A stretch of 64,000 bases of DNA from Nissolia schottii (Eukaryota > Streptophyta > Magnoliopsida > Fabales > Fabaceae). Below the pieces are notes generated by a model. The model made no database searches. It saw only the letters and a list, made by a program, of their open reading frames with translations, and had not been told where the DNA came from. The stretch spans positions 15,321 to 79,320 of the forward strand of contig QANU01008669.1 in the NCBI GenBank assembly GCA_003254905.1, written 5' to 3'. Position 1 is the stretch's first letter, and every line of letters begins with the position of its first letter. Below, piece after piece: positions 35,173 through 46,910 of the stretch. The position numbers and the translations under genes were made by a program.

Positions 35173-36074
35173 GCGCCTCTCTCTCTATCTACATAATAAA
35201 CTATGTTATTACGTGTGCATTTACCTTAATCATATAAATATATGAATATATGATGTTAACATATTAAATATAAGTATTACAATTATTGATATACATATTA
35301 CTATTTGGTAGGTCGTTTGTGTAGCTATGATTTATTATGATTACTATTCATTTATTAAATAATGATTGCAATTTATATTATTATTGTTATTATTATTATA
35401 TTAATAAAATTTAAAATAATTATTAATAATTATTATTAAAGTTGACATTTTAATACTAAACAAATTATATAAACACTTCTCAAACTTAGTTTCTTCATAA
35501 AAATAACGTAATAAATTAACAAATTAAACAAAATTATTTAACTATTTTTAGATTAAAATAATAAATTTAAATAAAATTATGAAGGATAATTAAAAACAAT
35601 ATGAAGTTATTATTTTAATTGTCAAATAACATAAAAGGGTATTTTAGAGAAAGTAAATAAAAGTTAGATAATGAGGAAGAGACGAGATTTTGGAATGACA
35701 ATAGCCACTCCAGATGGGTTTTATTTTAGAAAGTATAGTCTTTCCCAACTAAAATTAAATTTCTAGTTCCATTCCTGAATATTACGTTCCTTTATATTTA
35801 TATATATTATTATTTTTTTCTTTATATAATGTTCTTTTGGTTTGATCGATTGAAGAATCAAAATGATAAAATAAAAAAAATAAAAAAAAGTTTATCTCTT
35901 TCGTACTAGAGAATTAAACTAATGACATTTATATTATTTAATAATATATATGAAGCCTTTTAAACTGTCTTCTTCCGTCTAATTACTCTTTCCTTTATCC
36001 CTCGATCGCTTCTTAATTTATATATTGATGAGTGATTATGGTGGTGATACACCGACTCCCATAATATCTTGTAG
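35173..36074. other. AT-rich DNA upstream of orphan exon; no exon found
   Basis: I looked for the first two exons of a methylesterase (HGACHGAW and GHSLGG motifs, then the middle exon) and see none. The stretch is strongly AT-rich with short (ATT)n runs. A possible intron tail with acceptor 'tcttgtag' ends at 36074. Confidence 0.6.
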
Positions 36075-36362
36075 GACATAGCACTTGCGAAGTCATTGAT
36101 GAGACCTTATCCCAAATTCGTCGATGATGAATTGTTTGAAAAAGAAACGTCGTTCAGCAAGGAGGGATTTGGAAAAGTGGCAAGGGTTTACATAATGAGC
36201 GACCAAGACCGAACGATGGATGAGGAATTTCAAAAGTGGATGATTGATCTGCATCCACCAAATGAGGTTAAAAGGATTGATGGATCTGATCACTTTCTGA
36301 TGTTCTCTACTCCCATACAGTTATTCTCATGCCTTCAAGAGATTTCACACAAGTACTATTAA
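36075..36362 (+). pseudogene. Orphan last exon of a methylesterase / hydroxynitrile-lyase-like alpha/beta hydrolase
   Basis: A splice acceptor (AG at 36073-36074) opens a phase-0 exon beginning DIALAKSLMRP and ending in a TAA stop (95 codons). This matches in length and layout the last exon of the complete gene at 50311-52266 (DLELAKTLSRP, 94 codons). It keeps the two residues this exon supplies to the catalytic triad: Asp in 'IMSDQD' and His in 'DGSDHFLM'. Family members hydrolyse methyl esters of plant hormones such as methyl salicylate, or act as hydroxynitrile lyases. The two exons differ at many positions, so this is an old paralogue. No upstream exons are visible, so I call it a gene relic; an unusually long intron reaching beyond the MITE is the alternative. 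Confidence 0.75.
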
Positions 36363-36598
36363 TTTAATTTGCTTTGTCAATTTGGGAACATGTTGTATAA
36401 GACATGATTATATATTGGCTTTTTCATGTGCCGTTCTGCATAATATGCACTTAATTTGGATAGCTCTCAAGTCTATGATTTCTAGCAACTCTTACCAACT
36501 GTAGTTCAACGGGGAAAAGAAAAGGGGACAATACGTTTAATGCGAGTTGAATAATTATCTTTTCCGTTATGTACATTAGGTAATTGAGAAGAGAGTTC

Positions 36599-37093
36599 GC
36601 AAAAGATATTCATTTTGTTCTTTGAAAGTGTAAGCTTGAGTCACTTTAGTCTTTGAAATTCAAAATTTGACTTTTTAATCCTTGAAATTGTACGTTGTAG
36701 GTCAAATTAGTCTATCAATTTATTAACATTATTGTATTGTCACATTTTCGTTGATTTATCACATTAAACGGGACAATAACAGCAATTGAAACTGTGAATG
36801 AGTTGTAGCTGCACTTGAAACTGCAAATGAGATCAGCAGAATAGTTATTGTGGTAAATGAAGCTGCAATATCAACTACGATATGTAGCTTCAAGTGTTGT
36901 CAATTTCAGTCTTTAGTGTTGCCACACAGTCTCTGTTGTTATCACATTCTCATTTAATGCGAAAAATTAATGAAAACATAGCAATACACTGCCATTTATA
37001 ATTTTAAGGATTAAAAAGTCTGATTTTAAATTTCAATAATCAAAATAATTCAAGCTTACACTTTCTATAATCAAAATGAGCATTTCCCCAAAG
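36599..37093. mobile_element. MITE with long imperfect terminal inverted repeats
   Basis: The left arm, from 'cattttgttctttgaaagtg' (36611), and the right arm, reverse complement 'cattttgattatagaaagtg' (from about 37082), share 'tgtaagcttga' and 'actttttaatcctt'. Arms extend over about 150 bp each around a short centre. Mutator-like non-autonomous type is likely; no transposase. Ends are approximate. Confidence 0.7.
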
Positions 37094-39178
37094 GGAAAAA
37101 AAGGTTGATACTTTCAAGTTTCAACATTTCTTTGTACATAATTAAAGGAAATTATTTATAAACTTAAAACTAAATCTTGTAAATTATTTATAAATTTGAA
37201 TCATACTAATTTGGTTTACAAGTGGGCATCGAACTCACAAAGGAAAGTTCCCCCTTTAGTTAGGTGAAAACAACTTTAACACATCATCTTAAAACATACT
37301 TTTATATGATGAAATTTAAAAATATTTGGTAGGACATGCAATAAAGATGATATGACTTATTTTTATTGTGTGTTCTAAAAAATGATATGTTATACTTATG
37401 TTGTCCCCAAAATTTCTCAAGGACAATTCAATTGTAAACCCATGTGATATCACAAATTATAAATGATAGGTGTATAACTTAGGTATTTGAAAAAGTTGTA
37501 AATGTATAATTACTTATTACAATTGCAATAATAGCTTATTTTAGTAATCACTTTTTATAATTGATTATGTCACAAATTAATTTATGTTTGGTTACTTCAA
37601 TTGAAATTGATATTAAACTAATATGGTTTATTTGGATTTTATACAATTTGTTTTAATGGTGAAATTACCAAAAAGAGTACTATTCTGACCTGTGAACACG
37701 AGGTGATGTGTATGGGGGGTTGTTGATCACTTCTCTTGGCAAGTGCGAGCTCCACCTAGATTGTGCAATGTCAATGGTGGACTTGCAAGACACTCTAATG
37801 CTTAAGTCAGAACACGAGTGTGAATTATGGAGTTTGGGATCAATAGCATACCTGAGCTTAGCATTGTGCGCCCCTTCTTATAATGTAGGTTGTTACTCAA
37901 TGTACGCGGATATAGCAACAACGCTTTACTTTTTAACAAAATGAAATTAATTCAATTTCTTGAATTTGTTTAATTTAAATCAGAGAAGTGGAAGATGAAC
38001 ACAAGTGTTGTGATTCAAATAAAAAACACAAAACAAAAACAAATTAATTATTCTAGCCAAAGATTGAATATATACCCAAGCATATAAACACATTTGTTAA
38101 TGTTTATTAACTAGAACAATTTAAATTAAAACTTTTATAAAACAAAACACAAAATGAAATGTTTGAAGAGAAAGCTTGAATGGTAAAAAGAGAAGGGAAG
38201 AAAAGTGAGACACAAAGGATTTATACTAGTTCGATCTAACCACTTATCCACGTCCAGTACCAAAGCAAGCTTAGGATTTTTTTTCACTATATAAACAATT
38301 TTCTGCAAGTACTTTTGAACCTTTACAAATTGCACAATCCTTGCACTCTCACGGTGTCCCCAACGTAGTGTTTGGATTAGCCCAAGGGTTACTCACCCTT
38401 CGAAAGTTTTCCATAGCACTGATAACTCTCCAATTAGAATTCTTTTTTCTTGCTAATTCATGTATTTTTTAGGCATTTTAGTTGCATAACAGGTTGCATT
38501 TGCATGCATTCATTAGAATTTCACTTAGGTTTCATAAACTAACAAATTAGGCATGTTAGGTGGAAATAGGTATTTTTGAGTGTTTTTCAAGTGCAATATG
38601 CCTATTGAAGGAAGCCACAAAGGATTAGGAAGCTTAAGATCCAAGAAAAGTAAGAAATACGAAGAAAAAGGCTCCAGAGAGCGCTCCAACACCACTAAGA
38701 ATGCTCTAGAGGACAATGAGGCACAGAAAATTGCGTCTCATGGATTTACAAAGGTCGCTCGAGCAGAACTTATGCCCACTCAAGCGAGTGGCCTTTGTCA
38801 AGGGCTGGTTCCCTTAACAACTCAATAATAAATCCACACCCTAACCTAAGGAGAATACTCCTATTTATAATAGTTTTTATTCCTAATTTAACTCCTAAAC
38901 GCCATTAAGATAATAACTTGATAAATGCTAACAATTAAAAATAAACTAATAAAGATAAAAAAAAAAGGATAAACTAACTAGGTAACTTCCTTATCTTTTC
39001 AGTCCCGCCTAGAATAAACTTTCCATGTTAAGGGCTTATCTTTTATCCTAACATGTACTGTGTATTTCTCTCAACTGGAATTTCTTTTATGCAGCCTTTT
39101 CTTTTTCAATGTTTTTTCAAGAGGCTATGTAATTAAGTTAGTATTGAGTCAACATGCATACTGATTTCATTGGAGCAG
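37094..39178. other. No recognised gene; degenerate repeat DNA
   Basis: 37690-37944 holds a 78-codon open frame without recognisable similarity. 38230-38830 has the feel of retroelement LTR text with 'cgctcgagcag' and 'actcaagcgagt' motifs near 38756-38790, another short palindrome type. A purine run lies at 38950-38965. I see no transposon ends that I could place. Confidence 0.5.
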
Positions 39179-39270
39179 GTTGCTTGAATGGTGGAGGTCA
39201 AATTAGACCAACCAAGGGGCAACCTCCAAAAAAATTGAGCCAGTTATTAGAAACTGTTTACATGCAAAAT
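39179..39270 (+). pseudogene. NAR1 (cytosolic Fe-S assembly factor) penultimate exon fragment
   Basis: An AG acceptor (39177-39178) opens GCLNGGGQIRPTKGQPP, then 'LSQLLETVYMQN', ending at a gtaagt donor (39271). The Cys-Leu-Asn-Gly-Gly-Gly-Gln motif and the following text are characteristic of the C-terminal part of NAR1/NARFL proteins, which resemble iron-only hydrogenases and act in cytosolic iron-sulphur cluster assembly. No earlier exons lie upstream, so only the tail of the gene is present. The downstream partner is at 39764-39913. The tandem copy retains only the last few codons of this exon (near 47619). Confidence 0.8.
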
Positions 39271-39763
39271 GTAAGTATTGTTGCATAGTACCTGATAGTT
39301 TTGGTGTCACTCTCTTTACAAGTTAGACTTGCATATACATGTATGGATGTCTATACGTTTGGTAATAAGATTTAAACATTCACTAGTGACCAGGATTTTA
39401 CTAGGACAACCAGAATGCTATGTTCAACCATGTTTTGTCGACCTTGTTTTGGCGCACTGATTTGTTGTGAGCGAATATTATCCTTGATTATTGCTATTGT
39501 CAAATGAACCTTTGGATATCAAAGATGATGTTTTTCTGATGTAGTTTTGGATAATTGTGAGGGGATAAATAGTAAAATAAAAAACTGAATTAAATTTTAT
39601 CCCAAAAAATAAAAAGAATTAACTGTTCAAACAATTAATGGGTTGTTGCATCAAATTTGGTCAGTTTTTGTATAATTTAATTGAAGAGATCTGTTTGTCC
39701 CCTTTCAACAATTCGAGAATTATATTTATCAGTGACTGATTTATATTTCTGTATGTGTGCTAG

Positions 39764-39913
39764 GTTTGCGTGGCAGAACCATTCGACAATCCCATTGTAA
39801 GGGGCTTATATGACAAGTGGCTTGACCAGCCTGGTTCTGAGAAAGCTAGGAGACACATTGACACGCAATACCATCCTGTTGAGAAAAGTATTACTTCTCA
39901 TGTACATAATTAA
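39764..39913 (+). pseudogene. NAR1 terminal exon, copy A
   Basis: After an AG acceptor (39762-39763) the frame reads VCVAEPFDNPIVRGLYDKWL, continues 'DQPGSEKARRHIDTQYHPV' and ends 'SHVHN' before TAA at 39911-39913 (49 codons). This is the C-terminal end of plant NAR1, including the 'YHPV.KSI' stretch. The phase matches the donor at 39271 across a 493-base intron. With the upstream exon it forms a spliceable two-exon tail without the Fe-S-binding N-terminal and central parts, hence pseudogene. Its intron and downstream flank are duplicated at 47619-50100. Confidence 0.8.
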
Positions 39914-40068
39914 TCAGGTCTTTACTCTCCCCTTTACATAGGTTGGAACAGAATTCAATAAAACAGAAGGTTAGAAGAGAACTTTCCTTATTTTTTCTTC
40001 CCGTAAATGTGTGGTATCAGTTGGAAGAGCCCTTCAATCCCTATGCCCTATCCTATGACTCCACGTGG

Positions 40069-40518
40069 TGTTGGAAATTTATATTTCCAATATTTGTGGG
40101 CTCATATTCGACAACAGTTATATTAGTTATTTATCATAAATGGCTTAATTTTGGTGATCTAATTGTTTGGTTAAAAGCCTGTTAGACTTAAAGAAAATGA
40201 ATGTGGACTTAATGGGTAGATATCAGTGTTGGCCCATCAGGGGATAATGGGAACCCTTGTGAGCTTAAATACGCCAGGAACGGTTATGGTCCCCAAACAC
40301 ACCAAACCAGAAAACGTTTCACTTCTCCCCATCTGAAGAGAAACAAAAAGTCCCATTGAAGAACTAAGGAGGTTTGGTTGAGGAAGACCACGAAACCAAT
40401 GCTCTCGTTCATGATCAGTTGTACCAAGGGACTCCTATCGCTAAATCATGGATAAAGGTATTTATGTAATCCTCTAATCCTTGATAATCTGATATGATGT
40501 AAATGGTAAATTCTAACA
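40069..40518. mobile_element. Copia-type solo LTR, copy A (TSD CGTGG/TGTGG)
   Basis: 450 bp from TGTTGGAAATTTATATTTCC to 'ttctaaca', with flanks CGTGG (40064-40068) and TGTGG (40519-40523). The same LTR sits at the same place in copy B. TGTTGGAAAT starts are common in plant copia LTRs; family assignment is inferred from that. Confidence 0.75.
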
Positions 40519-42093
40519 TGTGGATATGTTTGCATATGTGGAGTCATCAATTTTGGTATTAACAGATTTTTTTATTTTATTTTATTTTATTTTTATATGT
40601 CTATATATTTAGTTATACTAAGAAGGACAGACACTTCACAAGACTACAGTGTTCCCGTGTCCGACACACTGCGGACACTGACACATGAAGACACTCGTTC
40701 GCACACGTGTCGCCCTTGTCCGAGCTATATTCTATCGTTTTTTGAGCAGCGTCCATACTATGTCCGAGCAAAAAAAGATTTTAAATATTAAGTAATTTAT
40801 AGTAATATGTATACTTAGAAAATTAACAAGTATTGGCACATGAAAATATCTTGAATATTCCATATATTTTAAATTTTTTTAGAAAGTGCTAAAAATTAGT
40901 AGTTTGATATCAATGAATTTATTAAAATATTATTTTAAATATTTAGTTTTATACTTATATATGTCTTGTGTTTTGTAAAATTTTGAAATTGGTGTATCTT
41001 GTGTTGTGTCATGTTTCGTGTTAGTGCTTCTTAGGTTATGCCCATTTGGATTTGGAGTGGAAAAAATCACTCAAATATTTATAGTACACCATCTCGACTC
41101 TTGTTTATTCGTGCGCTGTATTATTTGTAGGATATGGGGGCTCAATACAAGATTCCTTGACCGCTATCTTTTGTGTAGCTAGGCACTAGATATTTGTTAG
41201 TGATGTAGTGTTGGTAGAAATCTAATTAAGAGGATTGTTTTCCTTCACACGTTTCATGTGGTGGAGGTTGTTAAACCGTGGTTAGGGAGGGATTAAGACG
41301 TGTCCCTGAACCATGTTTTGAGAAAGGTCAACTCATGCATTGACTTCTTGACCAAGACTGGCGCTACGGAAAAGGGAGTCAACTGTTATGTGCGAGCCTC
41401 CCTTGGCATCATTCACTTCTTTGTGCGGACTACACGAGAACCCTCCATGTGAGGTTGTAACATTTCTGTCTTAGGAGCCCCACTTTGCACTATTAAGCTC
41501 GCTTCTCTGTATGGACTACATGAGCACCGTTTATGTCAGGCTCTAGAGTTTGTCTCTTCTCTGACGGTTAGACAAAAAAAGAAAAAATATTCTCCCTTTG
41601 AAGTTCTTGAGGCATTGGTTTGCTATTGCTGCCCCTTGTCCTTGATGCAGAATTTTCATAGAGTAATCCACCACGCTCACACGCTGACGGACCGTACATT
41701 CTAGAATATTGTTCTACGGCTACTTCACCATCACAGGCCTTTTTCGAAAACTAATTGCAGCCCTAGAGTGGTTTGGAAATAGTTTCATGTCTAGAGTAGT
41801 CTTTTTGTGGAAGTGTCAATGTGAAACAATTATTGCAAATCCCTCTTCTGTCAAGAATCTTGCCACTTGTTAGCATATTAAAAAAGAGTGAATTGTAGAG
41901 TAGTCACTTCTTTCAGACATGCCAACGCATGGTGGGAGACATGTTCTACCACGTGTAATTTAATTACGTAATTGCCAAAAAGAACCTTGTAGGTTATGAG
42001 TTAAACATTCTGTCTTCTGATATGTTTTGGGTAATTTGTTATGGAGTTGTGATATGATGACCACGAACTCACATAAGTGTGAGGCACGTTGTC

Positions 42094-42098
42094 GAATC
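42094..42098. repeat. Target site duplication GAATC (left)
   Basis: Identical to 47568-47572; the uninterrupted site in copy B near 50045 reads 'gtggaatccatcacg'. Confidence 0.95.
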
Positions 42099-42755
42099 TG
42101 TTCGTAAGTAATTCGTATAGGGTACGAGGTTACCTGAACGGGTAAGGAAAGCGCCTTGACGGAAGCTCTAAGTCTGAGGGCGAAGGCTTCGAGCGGGTTT
42201 AGACGCTCGGACGAAAGCTCCGAGCGGGTTTAGAGGCTCGAACGAAAGCTCCAAGCGGGTTTCTCTCGGAGAGAGTGTGGCGGCGGGGTCTACCTACAAA
42301 GGCATTCCGACGCTCAAGTAAGTACAAGCATTAGGAGAATTCTCTAAGAGGGGAATGAGAAGTACCTGTAACCTAAAGAGGTTGTGTGCTTTTATAGATG
42401 AGCTTAGAATGCAAAGATAGAGGTAAGATAGAGATAAAACGAGGGGAGTTTACCTATCCGTTCCCCGGCTTATCTTTTCCCGCTTATCCAGGAGTTGGTT
42501 GTGGATTGGGGAGAAGAGGTCGTTGCTACCTCCGCTTAGCCTTGTTGGGCCGAACGGTGTTCGGAACTTTTGGGCTTGCGACCTTCTCCTCCTCTAAGCG
42601 CCATGAGGCTCCCTCTCTTTGGGCCGGTCTAACCAGGTGGGGAGGGCCTCTTCTGCTCCTTGGTGGGTTGGGCCCTTTGGTCCTTTTAGAGAATGTGAGC
42701 TCCTCTCCCTCTTAGAGGATTAGAGCTCTCTAACCCTGGTCTTTAGCCCGTAACA
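42099..42755 (-). mobile_element. 3' LTR of gag-protease gypsy element
   Basis: 657 bp, TG...CA ended (tgttcgtaagtaattcg ... 'ttagcccgtaaca'). Equal in length to 46911-47567 and nearly identical. The element reads on the minus strand, so this low-coordinate copy is the 3' LTR. It contains repeated 'ggctcg.acgaaagctccgag' units at 42170-42260. Confidence 0.95.
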
Positions 42756-44114
42756 TTACCCCCAGCACAAGCTTGCTATTTTACTGGCGAGCGTTGTGCT
42801 TTTGTTTTTTTTTTGGGTCTCGTAGCTTGCTTGATTGGTCGTATCTTTCTCTTAATTTTGCGGTTTCATCGGTACTTTAATAATGTCATTTGCAATTTTT
42901 TTTTGTTGGACTTTGTTGCCCCTATTGTATTTTCTTTGACTTTTTGTTCTGAGAGTTTCTCAAAAATAATTTGATATATTTTACTTCCCCTTTTAGAAAT
43001 ATCTCTCCTCATTTTACTTTCTCGCCCTCTCCACTTTCTTCAAAAAATTTCAACTTTTTCCCTATCCCTTCTTTCTTACTTTCTTTCAAAAAATTGCAAA
43101 CACTCCCCCCTCTCCCTTTATTACTTTTGGGGGGGGGCGTATGACCCGGGAGCTGGGAATATTTGGGGGTGGGTTAGGGGGCGGTCACATGACCGGCTTG
43201 GGGGATTTATTTTTATTGTTTTATTTATTTAAATTTTTATTTATTTTGGAGGGGTCGTATGACCCTGGGAGTAATATTAGGGGTGGGGGACCGGTCATAT
43301 GACCGGCCTAGGGGACTTTTTTTTTTTGACCGGCCCTNNNNNNNNNNNNNNNNNNNNNNNNNNNNNNNNNNNNNNNNNNNNNNNNNNNNNNNNNNNNNNN
43401 NNNNNNNNNNNNNNNNNNNNNNNNNNNNNNNNNNNNNNNNNNNNNNNNNNNNNNNNNNNNNNNNNNNNNNNNNNNNNNNNNNNNNNNNNNNNNNNNNNNN
43501 NNNNNNNNNNNNNNNNNNNNNNNNNNNNNNNNNNNNNNNNNNNNNNNNNNNNNNNNNNNNNNNNNNNNNNNNNNNNNNNNNNNNNNNNNNNNNNNNNNNN
43601 NNNNNNNNNNNNNNNNNNNNNNNNNNNNNNNNNNNNNNNNNNNNNNNNNNNNNNNNNNNNNNNNNNNNNNNNNNNNNNNNNNNNNNNNNNNNNNNNNNNN
43701 NNNNNNNNNNNNNNNNNNNNNNNNNNNNNNNNNNNNNNNNNNNNNNNNNNNNNNNNNNNNNNNNNNNNNNNNNNNNNNNNNNNNNNNNNNNNNNNNNNNN
43801 NNNNNNNNNNNNNNNNNNNNNNNNNNNNNNNNNNNNNNNNNNNNNNNNNNNNNNNNNNNNNNNNNNNNNNNNNNNNNNNNNNNNNNNNNNNNNNNNNNNN
43901 NNNNNNNNNNNNNNNNNNNNNNNNNNNNNNNNNNNNNNNNNNNNNNNNNNNNNNNNNNNNNNNNNNNNNNNNNNNNNNNNNNNNNNNNNNNNNNNNNNNN
44001 NNNNNNNNNNNNNNNNNNNNNNNNNNNNNNNNNNNNNNNNNNNNNNNNNNNNNNNNNNNNNNNNNNNNNNNNNNNNNNNNNNNNNNNNNNNNNNNNNNNN
44101 NNNNNNNNNNNNNN

Positions 44115-44150
<36 letters not shown>

Positions 44151-44686
44151 GCCATGGCTTTTGTTTGAGAAATATCTTCTTTTGATTGACCCTTAGGCCT
44201 TTTTTTTTTTTTGGGAAGGAAGTTCTTCCTTGTATGAGTAACATGTAGAATGTAGAAAAGTAAGAAAACTTTATTGATGAATGGGTTGTGTATTGTTTAG
44301 CATTTGGGCCGGTTAAAAACCCTCCAGGAAAACCTGGGTCAGAAAAAGAGTACCCTCCTGCCAAGCTTCTTTCTATGAAATTAGATGTAAAATTTGTTGT
44401 TCCCTCCTGGATTTTTACCGAGTTGTATTTTTTCAAGTTCTTCCTCGGGCTAAGGTTGCTCCTCTTGTCGATCTCGAACGTCGAGGTCTATTACCATCGT
44501 CTCATCTCTGACTCCCATACTTTCTTCTGCAACTTTTCTTTTCTGACCGACCTCCAAGCTGGCTTGGCAGCACCTTCTTGATAGTAGTTGGTCAGCCTTT
44601 ACTGTGATGACTTCCCCTTTGTCTGAGGGGAACTTCATTGCTAAGTGGAGGGTAGATACTACAGCTCCTAACTTGTTAAGTTTCTT
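42756..44686 (-). other. Non-coding internal region of the gag-protease element, with assembly gap
   Basis: Where reverse transcriptase, RNase H and integrase should follow protease, the minus strand gives only a short continuation ('AMKFPSDKGEVITVKADQ' near 44600-44640) and then low-complexity DNA: poly-T tracts, 'ggtcatatgaccgg' palindromes at 43185-43330 and (AT)n. The remaining space, gap included, is under 2 kb and too small for a full pol. Confidence 0.75.
43338..44114. other. Assembly gap (777 N)
   Basis: Undetermined bases; open frames drawn across them are meaningless. An (AT)n run (44115-44143) borders the right edge. Confidence 1.
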
Positions 44687-45085
44687 TCAGGCAATTATGG
44701 CGTTATATGCTGATGGCCGATCAACTACCAAAAAGTTTACCGTTTCTGTCTGGCTGTTGGGCTTTGCCCTGAACGTGACATGTTGTGTGGTGTAACCGTC
44801 TGGGTCTATCCTCTCTCCTGTAAAACTGATGAGCTCTGATCGATGGATCTTTAAATCCGATGGGCCTAACCCTAATTTGTTGATGGCGTCCCGAAAAAGG
44901 ATGTCTGCTGAACTACCCTGATCAATCAAGACCCTCTTTACCTCGGCATTAACCATGATGACAGATATAATCATCGCATCATCATGGTCAGGTGTGACTC
45001 CCTCCCCGTCTTCATCGGTGAACACGATAGTTGGCATCGGGGGTAGCCTTAGGGGGGTTAGATTGCGGGTGGACACGTGCATCAC
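44687..45085 (-). pseudogene. Gypsy aspartic protease domain
   Basis: The open minus-strand segment reads 'DHDDAMIISVIMVNAEVKRV', then LIDQGSSADILF (catalytic Asp in the D-Q-G form I associate with this plant gypsy group), and ends 'DRPSAYNAIIA', where the family usually has YN.I.GR before the RT linker. A stop follows immediately. It would process Gag; here it is separated from gag by frame breaks at 45085-45302. No start codon of its own is expected. Confidence 0.8.
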
Positions 45086-45301
45086 CTCTTTGAGGTGTTT
45101 TTTCGGTGCTGATTTGGATTCTCCCCCGCTCGCGAATCCTCCTGAAATAGTGTTAACAGTCCCGAGGGGTATACTCCCTTCACTGTTGGTGTTATCAGGG
45201 GAGTCGAGGTCTTTGTCTCTTCTTCTTCTTGTGTTCCTTTTGTCCGTCTCAGAGTCAGGGGACCTTCACCTATTAGGCTTTTTACCGCTGCTCTTGACAA
45301 A

Positions 45302-46212
45302 CTATGCCATGATGCTTCTTTCTTCTCTGATGATCTCCTCTAGTGCTTCTTTTAAGTAGATGCAATTGTCGGTTTTGTGGCAATGAGATTGGTGAAACTC
45401 ACAAAATGGTAATTTTTTTCCTTTGGGAACGTTCCTCAAGGGGCGAAGCGTCGGAAGGTGGACGACGTTGACGATCTCCTTCAAGATTTGAGAGGCGGTT
45501 GTCGTTAATTCAGACCAGCTTCGAAACTTGCCAGGGTTTGGTGGACGCTCATCCTTCTTTGGTTGGTCCTGGTTCGGCTTGCCAGGCGGGTTGAAGTCTT
45601 TTCTCTGTAGGGATTTTCTTCCCTCTTCCCTGTTGATGTGTACTTCTACTCTTCTGTTAAATTCTTCGAGTGTCTTTGGTTCTTGTCCAAGACTTCTTCT
45701 GAGAACGGGGTCCCTGGGCGGATTCCAAAACAAAGTGCTATCAACCTTTGTTCGACAGTGATGTTTTCTACCAGGTTTGCTTCCTTGGCGAAACACTCCA
45801 AGTAATTGCGCAAGGACTCATTCTCTCCTTGGTTAACGCCCAAGAGGCCATTGGCTGTCTTGGGTTGTCTTTTGCTGGTGGTGAATTGTAGCACGAACTT
45901 CTGGGAAAGGTCTTCAAAACTTGTGATTGACCTTTTAGGTAGGGAGAACAACCACTTCTCTGTTGGTCTTGCGAGGGTTAGTGGGAACGCCCTACAAAGG
46001 ACGACATCGGGTGCTTGCATCAACCAGGTTTTGGACTTGAATGCCGTGAGGTGCTCCTGTGGGTCTGACGTTCCATCATAGGCTTTTACAGTCTGAGGGA
46101 GCGTGAAGTTCTTTGGCGGGTTAACGCGAAAAATTTCGTCGGAGAACGTGCTGTCGTTCAGGACGGATCCTTCATTCCTCTGTTGCTCCTCGGAGCCTCG
46201 GGTTGGGTCCAA
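45302..46212 (-). pseudogene. Gypsy gag with zinc-knuckle-like motif, frameshifted
   Basis: The N-terminal segment 45646-46212 (Met start, 'TVKAYDGTSDPQEHLTAFKS') holds the retrotransposon gag domain. The C-terminal segment 45302-45796 is in another frame ('KTLEEFNRRVEVHINREEGR') and contains FCEFHQSHCHKTDNCIYLK, the degenerate Cys/His motif of this gypsy group. At least one indel near 45680-45790 separates them. The position just inside the PBS (46891-46909) and 5' LTR fits a gag. Gag would assemble particles; this copy is broken but close to intact. Confidence 0.85.
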
Positions 46213-46890
46213 GTGGATGGAACCTTTAGAGTCTGAATCTACAGTCCATCTTGGAGATTTTTGTGTCGGTTGTGCCGCTCATGGTGGCTCGTGCGTTGGG
46301 AATGCCGAGATGGGACTGGGGAGTGTCGTCGAGGAAGACTTCTGCTTCGTTGCTTTGGGAAAGGAGTTCTGTTGGACTTCCTCCATTTCGGGGCTGGAGA
46401 TGGGGTCCTCTTTCTGTTCCTGACGTGCTGGGGGGTAGGGGACCTTTCCCGAGTTTAGGGCCTAGGGTGGTCCTTACGCTGCAAAGAGGTAAGTCCCCTA
46501 TTGTCCCCCCTTTGATCTTCATCCCGTCGCTCCTTTTTCCTGGGTTTGTCTCTCCGCTCCAAAGCTTTGAGACGTCGTTCTTACTGTTCGATGAGGTCTC
46601 AGAGCTCGAGGATAACCTCGTAGGGATCCGTGTTGTTTTGAGAATTTGGAATAACTACCTGGATGGGATCTGTCGTCCACTGGGTTCTCGACGATCTACA
46701 TCGTTTTCCCCTGTTATGGATGCAGGTAGTCCATCCCGAGTGTCAAGTTCCTAGTGCTGCGAGTTCCCGACTTCCCCTCGAAGGATCCCCTATCGGACAT
46801 GGATGGGAGAGGGGTTCACAGCGATGTTGTTGGCTTCCATCAGCGCACCAGTAGAGGGGGGTAGGCTGACACTTACGAGATAGTATCACA

Positions 46891-46909
46891 GTTCCCACAG
46901 AAGGCGCCA
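46891..46909 (-). other. Primer-binding site of the gag-protease element
   Basis: Minus strand reads TGGCGCCTTCTGTGGGAAC one base inside the 5' LTR. The TGGCGCC start is complementary to tRNA 3' ends of the Asp type, a class used by many plant gypsy elements. Confidence 0.7.
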
Positions 46910-46910
46910 A

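Larger units (their letters stand above)
39255..42098. repeat. Tandem duplication, copy A (first part)
   Basis: Collinear with 47619-50080 at high similarity. Copy A continues after the gypsy insertion at 47573-47618. Units meet at the shared 10-mer TGTTTACATG (39255 and 47619). Copy A holds about 430 bp (41263-41697) absent from copy B, which instead reads 'ttcatgtggtttccttcac' across the site. Confidence 0.9.

Noticed and set aside
39955..40185. 80-codon frame shared by both duplication copies (also 48369-48563)
   Set aside because: It spans the start of the copia solo LTR in both copies; conservation reflects the duplication, not coding.
42398..42715. 105-codon plus-strand frame, repeated at 47210-47527
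   Set aside because: It lies wholly inside the two LTR copies, antisense to the element, and matches no known protein type.
43237..44436. Long open frames of 286-399 codons on both strands
   Set aside because: They run through 777 undetermined bases; the length is an artefact.
45528..46754. Plus-strand open frames of 77-167 codons
   Set aside because: They are antisense to the gypsy gag, which has recognisable domains on the minus strand.
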